A stretch of DNA of 64,000 nucleotides from Mesorhizobium sp. DCY119 (GTDB lineage: Bacteria; Pseudomonadota; Alphaproteobacteria; Rhizobiales; Rhizobiaceae), in NCBI RefSeq assembly GCF_003590645.1, contig NZ_CP031834.1, positions 3,286,501 through 3,350,500 of the forward strand, in the 5' to 3' direction. Each line of letters opens with the position of its first letter. Position 1 is the stretch's first letter. The translations under genes were made by a program, and so were the position numbers. Under the pieces are notes generated by a model, which did not search any database, was not told the DNA's origin, and saw only the letters and a list, made by a program, of their open reading frames with translations. This document shows positions 1-8,999 of this stretch, in pieces.

Positions 1-2323
1 AGTTGTGATTGATCTTGCTGCCCTTCCAGGTGATCTCGCTTGAGGCCTTGCCGTTGATCTTGCCGGAAGCGGTTGTCGTAATGTCCTTGCCCTCTATCGA
101 GATCGTTCCGTCTTTCTTTAGGCCGATCGCTGCAGAGCCGCATTTGATGATGATGGAGTCACCAGCTTCGATGATCAAATCCTTGCCGATCTTGATCAGC
201 CCATCTTCAGTGATCTCGACCGCACTGCCTTTTTTGACCTTGACTACGCGTGAGCCACTTATCTCGGCTATGTCGTCTTCCTTGATCTTGGCGTCCCTGC
301 CCTTGCTGACGTCGGTGCTGTGCTGGCCCTTGACCTTGAAGGTCTGGTCGCCGCCGATATCGACTGTCTGGTTCGATTTGACCTTCCAATCGTCGTTGGC
401 GCCGATGTCGTGACTTTGCGCCGCCTTGACGGTCATGCTGCGCGTTGCGCCAATGGTATTTGTCTGGGCGAGCGCTACGCTGCGCGTCTCGGTCGCCATG
501 ACGGAATCGATGCGCGCCGCCTTGATCGTGACGGTCTGGATCGCGCCGACGGTCTGGGTGTGGTTGGAATCGATGTTTTCGGTCGAGTTCGCCTTGACGT
601 GGATTTTTTCGTCCGCACCAACGGTCAGCGAGCGATTGATGCCGACGGTCTCGGTGTCGTTGGAGCCGATGTCCACCTTGCGGTCGACGCCGACCTTGGT
701 CGTCTTGTTCTTGCCGACATCCTCGTCGAGATTGACGCCAACCGAGTGCTTGGCATTGTTGTCGATGCGGTCTGACTGGTCGTGCTGCACCAGCTTGTTG
801 CGGTCGTTCTTGACCAGCAGCTTGTGGTCCTTCTGGGCCTGGAAATTGACCAGTTCGGAGCCGGCCTTGTCCTCGAACATCATCTCGTTGTAGCCGCCGC
901 CGCCAGGCGACGAGTTGGTCTTCAAACCGGATTGTGTCGCATTGCCGGGCAACCCATAAGGCGGCATCTCGTTGGCGTTGTAGACCCTGCCGGTTATGAC
1001 CGGGAGATCGGGATCGCCTTCGAGGAAATCGACGATCACCTCCTGGCCGATGCGCGGTATCTGGATGAAGCCCCAGCCGCCGCCGCCCCAGCTTTGCGAA
1101 ACGCGCACGAAGCAGGAGCTGTTCTGGTCCTTCTTGCCTTCGCGGTCCCAATGGAACTGGACTTTTACGCGGGCATATTTGTCGGTGAAGATTTCCTCGC
1201 CCTTGGGCCCGACGACCGTCGCGGTCTGTGGACCGCGCATGATGGGGCGCGGGGTGATGCGGGGCGGACGATAGGTCACCGCGGTTGGCGCCACTTCCAT
1301 CACGACCTGGTAGCTCTCGCCCTTGCTGTCGGTGCCGGAATGATAACTCGGGTCGTACATGCTGTAGTCGGCGCGCAATACGACATATTCCTGGTTCTGG
1401 TCCTTGCGCGGAAAGCCGTCGAGCTTGAACGTGGACCCTGAAAACAGGCCGCGAACCGTGCCGGCTGCGGCAATGCGCTGGTGCGCCGCCTGAAGCTCCT
1501 CGCGCCGGATCGCGGCTATCGCGTCGCCACGGCCGAGTTCCAGATGAGCGCCAGGCTGGCGATAGTGCTCGCCCTTCGCCCTTTCATGGGAAAATGGCTG
1601 CGCCGATTTCGTCTTCAGGTCGGCAGACGGCTTGGTGAAATCGTAGTCGGTATGCGCATAGGTTCCGGGCAGGACCGAGCGGCCGGGGATCCACTCGGTT
1701 ATGTACTCCACGTCGCGGCGCGTCGCCTCGCCCTCGAAGTGATAGGGAACCGTTTCGGCGCCGGGCGCCGGCTTCAGCTTGCTCATCGCGTCCGCAAGGA
1801 TCAGCGTGTGGTCGCCGTCGGCGTATTCGAAGAAATACATGATGCCTTCGTGCTCGAGCAGGCGCTGCACGAAATCCAGATCGCTCTCGTCATACTGCAC
1901 GCAGTATTCGCGCGCCGGATAGGACCCCTGCAGGCGTTTTTCGAACTTTCCCGGCGCATGCTTGGCGAAAATCTTCTCGGCTATCTCGACAACGCTCAAG
2001 CCCTGGAAAATGCGGCAGTCGAATGTATGGCCGAGGAACCAGAGCCACGGTCGCACAGTGGCTTCATAATGCGCGAGCCGATCTTCGATGCGGGTCAGAC
2101 GGAATTCCGAAACAATGCCGCTGAACCAGCGTTTCGGGCCGCCGGATTCGCCCTCAACGGACAAGACGCCGCCGAGCATCTTTAGGGGATCGATATCTGG
2201 ATCCTTGCTGACGAAACCGACCGTGAAGGCAAAGCAGCGGCTGACCTCGTCGCGCCCGACGAGATGGGTGAAGATCAGCTTGTCCCCGCCGAGCGGTGTT
2301 CGAACGACAGTGGCTTCGGGCAT
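1..2323 (-). CDS. vgrG: T6SS spike protein VgrG (3' end outside window)
   Basis: The minus-strand frame is open from an ATG at 2323 to the left edge, giving 774 codons with the C-terminus missing. The N-terminus reads MPEATVVRTPLGGDKLIFTH and leads into a gp27-like part with the VgrG-typical stretches YDESDLDFVQRLLEHEGIMY and FHWDREGKKDQNSSCFVRVS. A gp5-like OB region (QSWGGGGWGFIQIPRIGQEV) follows, then a long run of short beta-helix repeats (TVGINRSLTVGADEKIHVKA and similar). VgrG trimers form the tip of the T6SS tail and carry effectors. Any C-terminal effector extension would lie outside the window. It is transcribed in the same direction as the caspase-like gene upstream of it and away from tssL. 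The family call is firm; the total length is unknown. Confidence 0.93.
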   Translation of the reverse strand, partial: MPEATVVRTPLGGDKLIFTHLVGRDEVSRCFAFTVGFVSKDPDIDPLKMLGGVLSVEGESGGPKRWFSGIVSEFRLTRIEDRLAHYEATVRPWLWFLGHTFDCRIFQGLSVVEIAEKIFAKHAPGKFEKRLQGSYPAREYCVQYDESDLDFVQRLLEHEGIMYFFEYADGDHTLILADAMSKLKPAPGAETVPYHFEGEATRRDVEYITEWIPGRSVLPGTYAHTDYDFTKPSADLKTKSAQPFSHERAKGEHYRQPGAHLELGRGDAIAAIRREELQAAHQRIAAAGTVRGLFSGSTFKLDGFPRKDQNQEYVVLRADYSMYDPSYHSGTDSKGESYQVVMEVAPTAVTYRPPRITPRPIMRGPQTATVVGPKGEEIFTDKYARVKVQFHWDREGKKDQNSSCFVRVSQSWGGGGWGFIQIPRIGQEVIVDFLEGDPDLPVITGRVYNANEMPPYGLPGNATQSGLKTNSSPGGGGYNEMMFEDKAGSELVNFQAQKDHKLLVKNDRNKLVQHDQSDRIDNNAKHSVGVNLDEDVGKNKTTKVGVDRKVDIGSNDTETVGINRSLTVGADEKIHVKANSTENIDSNHTQTVGAIQTVTIKAARIDSVMATETRSVALAQTNTIGATRSMTVKAAQSHDIGANDDWKVKSNQTVDIGGDQTFKVKGQHSTDVSKGRDAKIKEDDIAEISGSRVVKVKKGSAVEITEDGLIKIGKDLIIEAGDSIIIKCGSAAIGLKKDGTISIEGKDITTTASGKINGKASSEITWKGSKINHN

Positions 2324-2509
2324 TTTTGGGTGCGCCTTTCTAGAGCCTGCCGTGAGCGTCAGCCGCTATCTGCGGCAAAGGCATGGCGGCGAATTCGGCG
2401 AACCGCGTCTGACCGCACCATGCCGACGACACGTCTGACATACGAAATCGCACCCGACCTCCGATATGAAGCATGTCACACAGCCCCGCTGCCAATCGAA
2501 ATCAATTCG

Positions 2510-3988
2510 TCAAAAAATGCCGCCAATGCCGATGCCCGCGCCGATATCCGGTGGGGGCGCAGCGGGCCTGGCCTTCTGCTGCCGCTGAACCTTCTCGCGC
2601 TGGGGCGCACGCCCCGAAGACCGGCTGGCTTTCGTACCGTCGCGAGCGCGGTCCATGGTGGCGGTCTTCACCGGCTTCGGTGCCACGACCGGCTGCCGGC
2701 AGACCCGGCCGGAGCGAAGGAACAGGTCGCCGAGAAGATCGAGATTGGGTTCGGGCACTGCATTCGCCTGCTTTGTCTGCCGGTAGTAATCGGAAAGCGC
2801 TTTCTGGGAGCCCTGCCCCCAGACGCCATCGATCGGCTTTCGATAGCAACCGAGCCTCGACAGTTCGGCCTGCACGCGGCGGCTGACGTCGGAAGCGTGC
2901 GGGTTTGCAATGTCACTGCCGGTCTGGTCGCTGCCCGATACGACCGATCCCAGGGCGGACGCCACGTTCTTTTCCAAATCCGCCGGAGCCAGGCTCGCCA
3001 TCTGCTGCTGGCCGGCATCGTTCTGGCTGGCAGGATCGGCAGAACGGACAATTTCAGGCAATTGCCGGCCCAGAAGCAGGACCGTGCTTTGCAGGTCGCT
3101 GTCGGCCGATGCCAGCTGGGTCATCAGCTTTGCCTTGGCGCTCGGAATCTGGAGTATCCTGTTGAGGGTCGCACCGAGTTCCTGCGGGTCGATGACCTGC
3201 AACTCGGTGAAGTAGAACTGCTCGCGCAGGTTGGATTGATCCCACGGAACCTGATTACCGAGCGTGCTCGCCTCCGTCGCGTTGCGCACCCGGATCATCA
3301 TGTCGGAGATGCTCAGGCCCGGAAACTCGATGTTCTCAAGCAAAGCCTTGGTGAACGGGCTGTTTTGCCCTGCCCCGTCGACCGTGACGTTGCCCGGTTG
3401 CGTAGCAAAGGCGATGAAGGTGTTCTCGCCGACTTCGACCTGCGCAAGACCGCGGCCGACGCCGGCGGAATCCAACCCCAGCGGGGTGTTGCGGCAAGCA
3501 TCGAGGAATATGAATGTCGGCCGGTCGCGGCTGGCGAAGCGCGCAATCACGTCGTTCAGTTTCACCGCCTTGGCCGTCAGGTTGCCGACGTCGGTCGGAT
3601 TGAGCGAATCCACCGGCAGCAGAAAGTTCTGGCCATCGACCTGCACGCCGTGACCGGCATAGAAGATCAGGACGGCGGTGTAGCCGTCCAGCTTGCCGTC
3701 GAAGCGTTCGAAGATCTTTTCGAATTGGTCCGATGTCTCATCGGTTCCGACCACGACTTCAAAATTCAGCCGACGCAGGCTTTCCGAGAGTTTGGTGGCG
3801 TCGTTGGCCGCGTTGGGCAGGTCCTCATAGCGGTCGCTCTGATAGTTCGAATTGCCGATGACGATAGCGAGACGCTTGGGTTGCGCGGGCGTGTTCTGGT
3901 TTTCCGCGGCGGCGAACACCGGAAGCGGAATCACGAGGCAAAGCGCCAGGAAAGACAGCAAGACCAAGAATTTCCTGGAAGGTTTCAT
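2510..3988 (-). CDS. Secreted caspase-like (peptidase C14) protein with C-terminal peptidoglycan-binding domain
   Basis: The 492-residue product begins with a signal peptide (about residues 1-27, ending VFAAA). A caspase-hemoglobinase fold covers about residues 38-265. The catalytic dyad is intact: His113 in FYAGHGVQVDGQNFLLPVD and Cys165 in IFLDACRNTPL. A low-complexity middle is followed near residues 360-405 by a peptidoglycan-binding-1-like segment (RRVQAELSRLGCYRKPIDGV, then WGQGSQKAL), and a basic, proline-rich tail ending in Gly/Ile repeats. This predicts a periplasmic cysteine peptidase anchored near the wall. It sits 186 bp upstream of vgrG on the same strand. A second paralogue lies at 20408-22552. 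The substrate is unknown; a role in T6SS assembly or effector processing is only inferred from position. Confidence 0.85.
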   Translation of the reverse strand: MKPSRKFLVLLSFLALCLVIPLPVFAAAENQNTPAQPKRLAIVIGNSNYQSDRYEDLPNAANDATKLSESLRRLNFEVVVGTDETSDQFEKIFERFDGKLDGYTAVLIFYAGHGVQVDGQNFLLPVDSLNPTDVGNLTAKAVKLNDVIARFASRDRPTFIFLDACRNTPLGLDSAGVGRGLAQVEVGENTFIAFATQPGNVTVDGAGQNSPFTKALLENIEFPGLSISDMMIRVRNATEASTLGNQVPWDQSNLREQFYFTELQVIDPQELGATLNRILQIPSAKAKLMTQLASADSDLQSTVLLLGRQLPEIVRSADPASQNDAGQQQMASLAPADLEKNVASALGSVVSGSDQTGSDIANPHASDVSRRVQAELSRLGCYRKPIDGVWGQGSQKALSDYYRQTKQANAVPEPNLDLLGDLFLRSGRVCRQPVVAPKPVKTATMDRARDGTKASRSSGRAPQREKVQRQQKARPAAPPPDIGAGIGIGGIF

Positions 3989-4515
3989 ATCAATAACCGC
4001 TTTGATGTCTCTGCAGTTAATTCCTTCAAAACAGCGTAACTTCCGCTGCTTGAAGATGATGGCACTAAATCGTTCGATTTTCTACAGAAACAATTTGCAT
4101 TGACCGGCATCGCCCAGCCAGAAATGCAACGGGCGACCTTTCACCACCTCTACTCTTGGGAAGGTTATCCCCGGCGTCAAAATGCTCAACTCCCGAATTT
4201 GGTACTGAACCGATGCTCAGTATCGGCCAATTGAGGTATCCTCCGGCTAAATGTCCGTCAAAGATGATGAATGATTACTGTAAAGCATCAATTTTCAAAG
4301 AGATTTTGACACGAAGCAACCTAGAATTGTTCGTGTCTTTATTGCAACATTAAATCGATTATCTTCTCTACCTGCGGATGAGGTGTTGTAAGCAATGAGA
4401 TGCTCGCCTAGCATTTCGACCATAAGCCTAACAAAAAATAGATAAGCCCGGGAGCGTTCAAAGAATCCATTTTCAGTGTGGCCGCTCCGCGTGTCGGGCC
4501 GGCCGGGATGGGCCA
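3989..4515. promoter_or_regulatory. AT-richer divergent intergenic region (527 bp)
   Basis: This gap separates the minus-strand caspase-like gene from the plus-strand autotransporter gene. It is clearly richer in A/T than its surroundings (for example 4260-4400), as expected of a divergent promoter region. Short open frames inside it lack convincing composition or a ribosome site. No repeat, RNA gene or strong terminator was recognised. Confidence 0.4.
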
Positions 4516-7500
4516 ATGACCAGGGACACAAGAGCCGCTCACCTCGCCGGCGTTTCCATTTTAGCGCTTGCCATAGGCTATACGATCTACCCTTCCAGCG
4601 CCCAGGCGTGCGAAGCCACCCGGCAACCTGCTGACGGTCCGATCAATTCGATCGCCGTCGTTTGCGACGATGCCGAGACCGAAACCATCACCACCGATTA
4701 TCCGACGTTTCTGCTCAGGCAGCTGGGCACGGAATATGACGGCGCCGGCAACGACACCTTCACGGTGACGGGCGACGTGGACATCCAGCAGGACGACAAC
4801 AGCGAAGGCGAGCCGTTTTCGGACTTTTCGATCGACATGGGTGCCGGCACCGACAATTTCAGCATGAAGGGCGGAAGCTTCATCGGCCGGGACACCGAAG
4901 CTGGCGACGCCCCGATCATCCAGCTTCAGACCGGCGCGGGTGACGACATCATCACCATCGGAGCCGGTACATTTGGCGGCAGCATCTTTGCCGGATCGGG
5001 AAACGACACGATAGACGTTTCGGGCGGCACGGTGAACGGCGACATCTACGGCAACTCTGGCGTTGACACCATAACCGTTTCCGACGGAGCGGTAGACGGC
5101 AGCATCTTTGGCGGTGACGACGACGACACGATAGAGGTGTCGGGCGGCACGGTCAGCGGCTCGATCTTCGGCGACGATGCGGAAGCGACCGGCAACGATA
5201 CAATCACCGTATCCGGCGGCACGGTCCAAGGCAGTATTTTTGGTGACACTGGCGACGACACCATAACCGTGTCCGGCGGAGTGGTTGAGAGCAGCGTCTT
5301 CGGCGATGATGGTGACGACACGATAGAGGTGTCCGGCGGTACGGTCGACGGCAACGTCTTTGGCGACGACGGTGTTGACACCATAACCGTTTCCGACGGC
5401 ACGGTCGGGGGCAGTGTCTTTGGCGATGCCGGCAACGACAAGATAACCGTCTCAGGCGGCGAGGTCGAAGGCGTTGTATTCGGCGAGGCCGCAGTCGCCA
5501 CAGACGGCGGCGTCTTTGGCGGCGCAGGCGATGACACGATAGACGTCTCCGGGGGACTGGTCGGTGGGTCGGTCTTCGGCGACGACGCGGAATCCATCGG
5601 AAACGACACCATAACCGTCTCCGGCGGCACGATCGTCGGCAGCGTATTCGCCGGCGGCGGCGCTGACACGGTTGTCGTCTCCGGCGACGCCCAAATCGGC
5701 GTGGCGGGCGATGGCCCGGATTCGGTTGGCCTCGAAGATGGAAACGACATTTTCCGCATGACCGGCGGCACGTTGGCCGGCTCCGTCAGCGGCAATGCCG
5801 GCAATGATTCAATCACGATATCGGGCGGCAGCGTCGGCACCTTCGTCGCCGGCAATGAAGGCGTCGATACGATCGACATATCGGGCACGGCAGTCATCGG
5901 CGAGCACATAACTGCCGGCGAAGGCAACGACATCGTGACCATTCGCGGCGGCACGGTGACGACTTTCATCAATGGCGAAACCGGCGATGACCGCATCACC
6001 GTCAGCGGTGGCTCCGTCGGAGGCGACATTTACGGCAATGACGGGAACGACACGCTAAACATTTCCGGAGGAACGATCGGCGGAACCGTTTTCGGCGACG
6101 GCGGCGAAGGCACAGGCAACAACACGTTTGCAATCTCGGGCGGCTCGATCACCGGTGGCGTTGTTGCCGGCAACGGCACCGACAACGTGACCGTCTCAGG
6201 CACGGCACAAATCGGCGCCCTGGATGCCACCTCCGTCGATCTCGGCGCCGGTGACGACACATTCAATATGAGTGGCGGGACGCTCACCGGATCGGTCGAT
6301 GGCAATGCCGGGAACGACACCATGACGGTAAGCGGCGGCACGGTCGGCGGCGATGTTCTTGGCGGCGACGGCGACGATGCCGTCAACGTTTCAGGCGGCG
6401 CGGTAAACGGCTCGGTGATCGGCGGCGCAGGAACCGATGTCGTCACTATCAGCGGCGGAACCATTGCCGGTGGCGTGCAGGGCGAAACGGTCAATCTCAG
6501 CGGCGGCACGATCGGCGGCGACATTACCGGCATCTCCAGCGATACGCTGACGATTGAGAATGCCGGGACAAATCTCAATCTTCGTGACGGGGTGCTGTTC
6601 CAGGGCACAAACGTTGTCGGAACGATCACTGGTACCGACCTTGCGCGCGCCAGCGGAAACACTTTCCGAAGCCAGAACTTCGATAGATTTTCGAGCCTTA
6701 CTCTCAGCGGTTCCAGCATCGGCTTCAGGGACAGCGTACAGACAATCGGCAATCTGGCGCTGCTGAACGGTTCGACCCTGTATGTCGCAGGCGATGTCAG
6801 TTTGCTCGCACCGGTCGACGGGGCCGCGTTGGCAGCGCTGGTGACCGGCACGGGCAATGTGTCGGCGACCAACTCCACCATATCCATGATCAACAACGAC
6901 CCGACGGACCGCTTCAGTGTCGGCAATCTGACGCTCAACGGGGCAACGCTTGGCATCGACATCAACCAGCGGGACGGGCTGGGCGACCGCTTCATCCCGG
7001 CCGGGCAATTCCAGGCGAGCGGTACAAACACCGTTCTCGTCAATCTCCTGGGCACGCCGGTCTTCACCGGCGTCAGCATCATCCCGATTGCGCCGGTGGC
7101 CGGAGAGGTCGTGCCCACCGCTGGCGCGCCTTCGCCGATCTTTCTGGTTGGGGGAATACCGAACACGCCCGGCTCGCTGTTTGCCTATGACGTGATCACA
7201 GGCAGCAATGGCGGCATCTATCTGCGCGCACTGCCCTCGGATCTGGTTTCGCCGCAGGCAACGCGCGTTGCGATCGACTCGCAGCCGATCGAAACGGTGA
7301 CCGCGGCCATCGAGCAGATCACCGACGACGCGCTTGCCTTTGCGCTCGATTTCCCGAAAGGCTCCGGCCGTTCGGATGCAGCGCCTGGCTTCGGCGTCTA
7401 TGCGTCCGGGCAATTCGCGGCAGTGAGCCATGACGGCTTCACCGTGTCCGACGGCACCAACAGCCTTCAGGGCCCGCCGTTCACCGCGCACGACTTTTCC

Positions 7501-8229
7501 CTTGCCGGCAGCGTCGAACTGGACTTGGCGAAATACTACGGTTTCGACCAGACCTACGGGCTGAATGTCGGCCTCTTCGGCGGCTACGCCTCGTCCGACG
7601 TGACGATGGATTCCATTCAAGGGTTGGGGAGCATCGGCAACGCCGACAACAAGAGCGGAATGATCGGCACCTATGGCCTGTTCCGCACCGGCATGAGCTA
7701 CGGGCTGGTTTCGGCCACCACCTTCATCGGCCAGACGGATATCAACAACGACATCCTCGCCTCGACGGGCAATTATGACACTGTCGGCTATGCCCTCACC
7801 GGCTCGGTCGGGCATATCTTCCCGCTTGGCGACAAATGGAAGTTCGACCTTCGCGGGGGCGCGCTCTGGGCTTCGTTCGAAGGCGACGCTTTCACCGACA
7901 GCCAGGGCAACGAGTTCGGCAAGTCGAAAGTGTCCTTCGGCGCGCTCAAGTTCGAGCCCGGTTTCTATGGCGACTTCGCCCTCGACAACGGCATGGCGAT
8001 CAGCCCCTATGCCCGGCTGGAGCTGCAGCAGCGCATCGGCTACCGCAACACCGGAAGCATCGCCGGCCTGGACTTCGAGTTCGACGATGCCGATTTTTCC
8101 GTGGCCCTGTCGAGCGGCCTCAACCTCCAGCTCTCCAAGACGACGACGCTCAGCGGCGAGTTGAAGACCAAGTTCTCATCCGACAGCCAGTCGCTGGCCG
8201 GCAAGATCGGCATCAAGGCGAAGTTCTAA
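4516..8229 (+). CDS. Autotransporter with RTX-like glycine/aspartate repeats and C-terminal beta-barrel
   Basis: The product has 1237 residues. A signal peptide (MTRDTRAAHLAGVSILALAI..., cleavage after SSAQA) starts it. The passenger, about residues 74-680, is built from repeats of the type GDDTITVSGGTVxGSVFGDD, about 20 residues each. They combine an RTX-like GGxGxDxI turn with a beta-strand rung. A non-repeated stretch (680-950) with autotransporter-like sequence follows. The last ~280 residues (from GFGVYASGQFAAVSHDGFTV) look like an outer-membrane beta-barrel and end in Phe, the usual signal for barrel assembly. Expected role: surface adhesin or biofilm protein secreted by the type V route. 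The start gives a clean signal peptide but has only a weak G-rich ribosome site. No catalytic motif was seen. Confidence 0.85.
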   Translation: MTRDTRAAHLAGVSILALAIGYTIYPSSAQACEATRQPADGPINSIAVVCDDAETETITTDYPTFLLRQLGTEYDGAGNDTFTVTGDVDIQQDDNSEGEPFSDFSIDMGAGTDNFSMKGGSFIGRDTEAGDAPIIQLQTGAGDDIITIGAGTFGGSIFAGSGNDTIDVSGGTVNGDIYGNSGVDTITVSDGAVDGSIFGGDDDDTIEVSGGTVSGSIFGDDAEATGNDTITVSGGTVQGSIFGDTGDDTITVSGGVVESSVFGDDGDDTIEVSGGTVDGNVFGDDGVDTITVSDGTVGGSVFGDAGNDKITVSGGEVEGVVFGEAAVATDGGVFGGAGDDTIDVSGGLVGGSVFGDDAESIGNDTITVSGGTIVGSVFAGGGADTVVVSGDAQIGVAGDGPDSVGLEDGNDIFRMTGGTLAGSVSGNAGNDSITISGGSVGTFVAGNEGVDTIDISGTAVIGEHITAGEGNDIVTIRGGTVTTFINGETGDDRITVSGGSVGGDIYGNDGNDTLNISGGTIGGTVFGDGGEGTGNNTFAISGGSITGGVVAGNGTDNVTVSGTAQIGALDATSVDLGAGDDTFNMSGGTLTGSVDGNAGNDTMTVSGGTVGGDVLGGDGDDAVNVSGGAVNGSVIGGAGTDVVTISGGTIAGGVQGETVNLSGGTIGGDITGISSDTLTIENAGTNLNLRDGVLFQGTNVVGTITGTDLARASGNTFRSQNFDRFSSLTLSGSSIGFRDSVQTIGNLALLNGSTLYVAGDVSLLAPVDGAALAALVTGTGNVSATNSTISMINNDPTDRFSVGNLTLNGATLGIDINQRDGLGDRFIPAGQFQASGTNTVLVNLLGTPVFTGVSIIPIAPVAGEVVPTAGAPSPIFLVGGIPNTPGSLFAYDVITGSNGGIYLRALPSDLVSPQATRVAIDSQPIETVTAAIEQITDDALAFALDFPKGSGRSDAAPGFGVYASGQFAAVSHDGFTVSDGTNSLQGPPFTAHDFSLAGSVELDLAKYYGFDQTYGLNVGLFGGYASSDVTMDSIQGLGSIGNADNKSGMIGTYGLFRTGMSYGLVSATTFIGQTDINNDILASTGNYDTVGYALTGSVGHIFPLGDKWKFDLRGGALWASFEGDAFTDSQGNEFGKSKVSFGALKFEPGFYGDFALDNGMAISPYARLELQQRIGYRNTGSIAGLDFEFDDADFSVALSSGLNLQLSKTTTLSGELKTKFSSDSQSLAGKIGIKAKF
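4735..6560 (+). repeat. In-frame ~60-bp tandem repeats encoding the autotransporter passenger
   Basis: From about 4735 to 6560 the coding sequence repeats a unit of about 60 bp. The register is almost perfect from about 4960 to 5460 and becomes looser, with inserted spacers, after that. Each unit encodes (G/D)(D/N)DTIxVSGGTVxGSxFGxx. Such arrays can change copy number by recombination or slippage in whole-codon steps. Confidence 0.85.
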
Positions 8230-8267
8230 GCCATTGCGTCGGCATTCAATTGCGAGGGGGACAAGAT

Positions 8268-8801
8268 TTGGCGCGAATCCGGGCAAGCAGGTTTGCGGCA
8301 ATCGGCGTCGCTGCCGTCCTTTGCATTTGCGCAAGCCTGTCTTTCGCGACGGCGCAGACGAAGCCGCAAGCCAAGCCCACCGCCGATGAAAAGCCGCAGC
8401 CAGGCTGGCGGATAAGCTGCCAGGGCGACGCCGCATCAAAGAATCTTTCATGCACCCTTGAGCAATTGTTGCGGGAGAAGCAGACCGGCAAGCGCCTGCT
8501 TGCCGTTTCCATCTTCAGGAAAGACAAAAGCGCGCCCTACACGATGCGGCTGAACCTGCCGCACGGCTTGCTGCTGACAAATGGCGTCAAGGTCTGGATC
8601 GACGAGAAAACACAAACAACCTATCCGATCGTCACCGCCGACCAGCGCGGCAGCTACGCGGTCATCCCGCTCGATGCCGGAATGATCGACGGATTGAAGC
8701 AGGGAACCCTGCTGAATGTCGGCGTCAGTTCCTACACGGGCGGTGACATCATCTTTCAGTTGTCGCTGGCCGGATTTACCACCGGCCTTGCGAAAATCTG
8801 A
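8268..8801 (+). CDS. Invasion-associated locus B (IalB) family protein
   Basis: The 177-residue product starts at a TTG preceded by a strong GAGGGGG ribosome site at 8254-8260, 38 bp after the autotransporter stop. Residues 1-30 form a signal peptide (LARIRASRFAAIGVAAVLCI..., cleavage near ATAQ). The mature part matches the IalB pattern: W-x-x-x-C near the start (GWRISCQGD), a second Cys (LSCTLEQ), then LLAVSIFRKDK, RLNLPHGLLLTNGV and PLDAGMIDGLKQG. IalB proteins are periplasmic or envelope proteins of alphaproteobacteria, named from Bartonella, with no settled biochemical role. The gene may share a transcript with the autotransporter. The family call is good; the function is open. Confidence 0.8.
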   Translation: MARIRASRFAAIGVAAVLCICASLSFATAQTKPQAKPTADEKPQPGWRISCQGDAASKNLSCTLEQLLREKQTGKRLLAVSIFRKDKSAPYTMRLNLPHGLLLTNGVKVWIDEKTQTTYPIVTADQRGSYAVIPLDAGMIDGLKQGTLLNVGVSSYTGGDIIFQLSLAGFTTGLAKI

Positions 8802-8812
8802 TGCAAGCCCTT

Positions 8813-8834
8813 GGATCATCAATAGATGATCCAG
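8813..8834 (+). terminator. Hairpin after the ialB-like gene
   Basis: TGGATCATC - AATA - GATGATCCA is a perfect 9-bp stem with a 4-nt loop, 11 bp after the stop codon of the IalB-family gene. There is no run of T after it, so it may be a weak terminator or an mRNA 3' end stabiliser. Confidence 0.45.
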
Positions 8835-8999
8835 CCTGTTACCGAGCAACCCGGCAAAGATAAGAATGGGTTCAGCCTACGCCTATTTTCACCTCGACAA
8901 GTATTGTTGCTTGTGACCAGAATTTGTTCGGGCCGTTGGCGATGACCGAATATTTATGGAGGATCATCCAGATCTTAAGGCCATCATGGAAAGCCGAAG

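Noticed and set aside
207-1151. Long minus-strand open frame giving an Arg/Gln-rich protein
   Set aside because: It is an out-of-phase shadow of vgrG. The phase set by the ATG at 2323 is open to the window edge and gives clear VgrG sequence.
2264-4039. 591-codon open frame on the plus strand opposite the caspase-like gene
   Set aside because: Its product is low-complexity and Arg/His/Gly-rich, as expected of antisense to a GC-rich gene; the minus frame has a signal peptide, catalytic dyad and PG-binding domain.
4900-5700. Regular 60-bp repeats considered as a CRISPR-like or satellite array
   Set aside because: They are in frame within a single long coding sequence and encode a conserved protein repeat; there are no unique spacers.
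4516-8229. Classification as a type I-secreted RTX toxin
   Set aside because: It has an N-terminal signal peptide and a C-terminal outer-membrane barrel ending in Phe, and no adjacent HlyB/HlyD genes.
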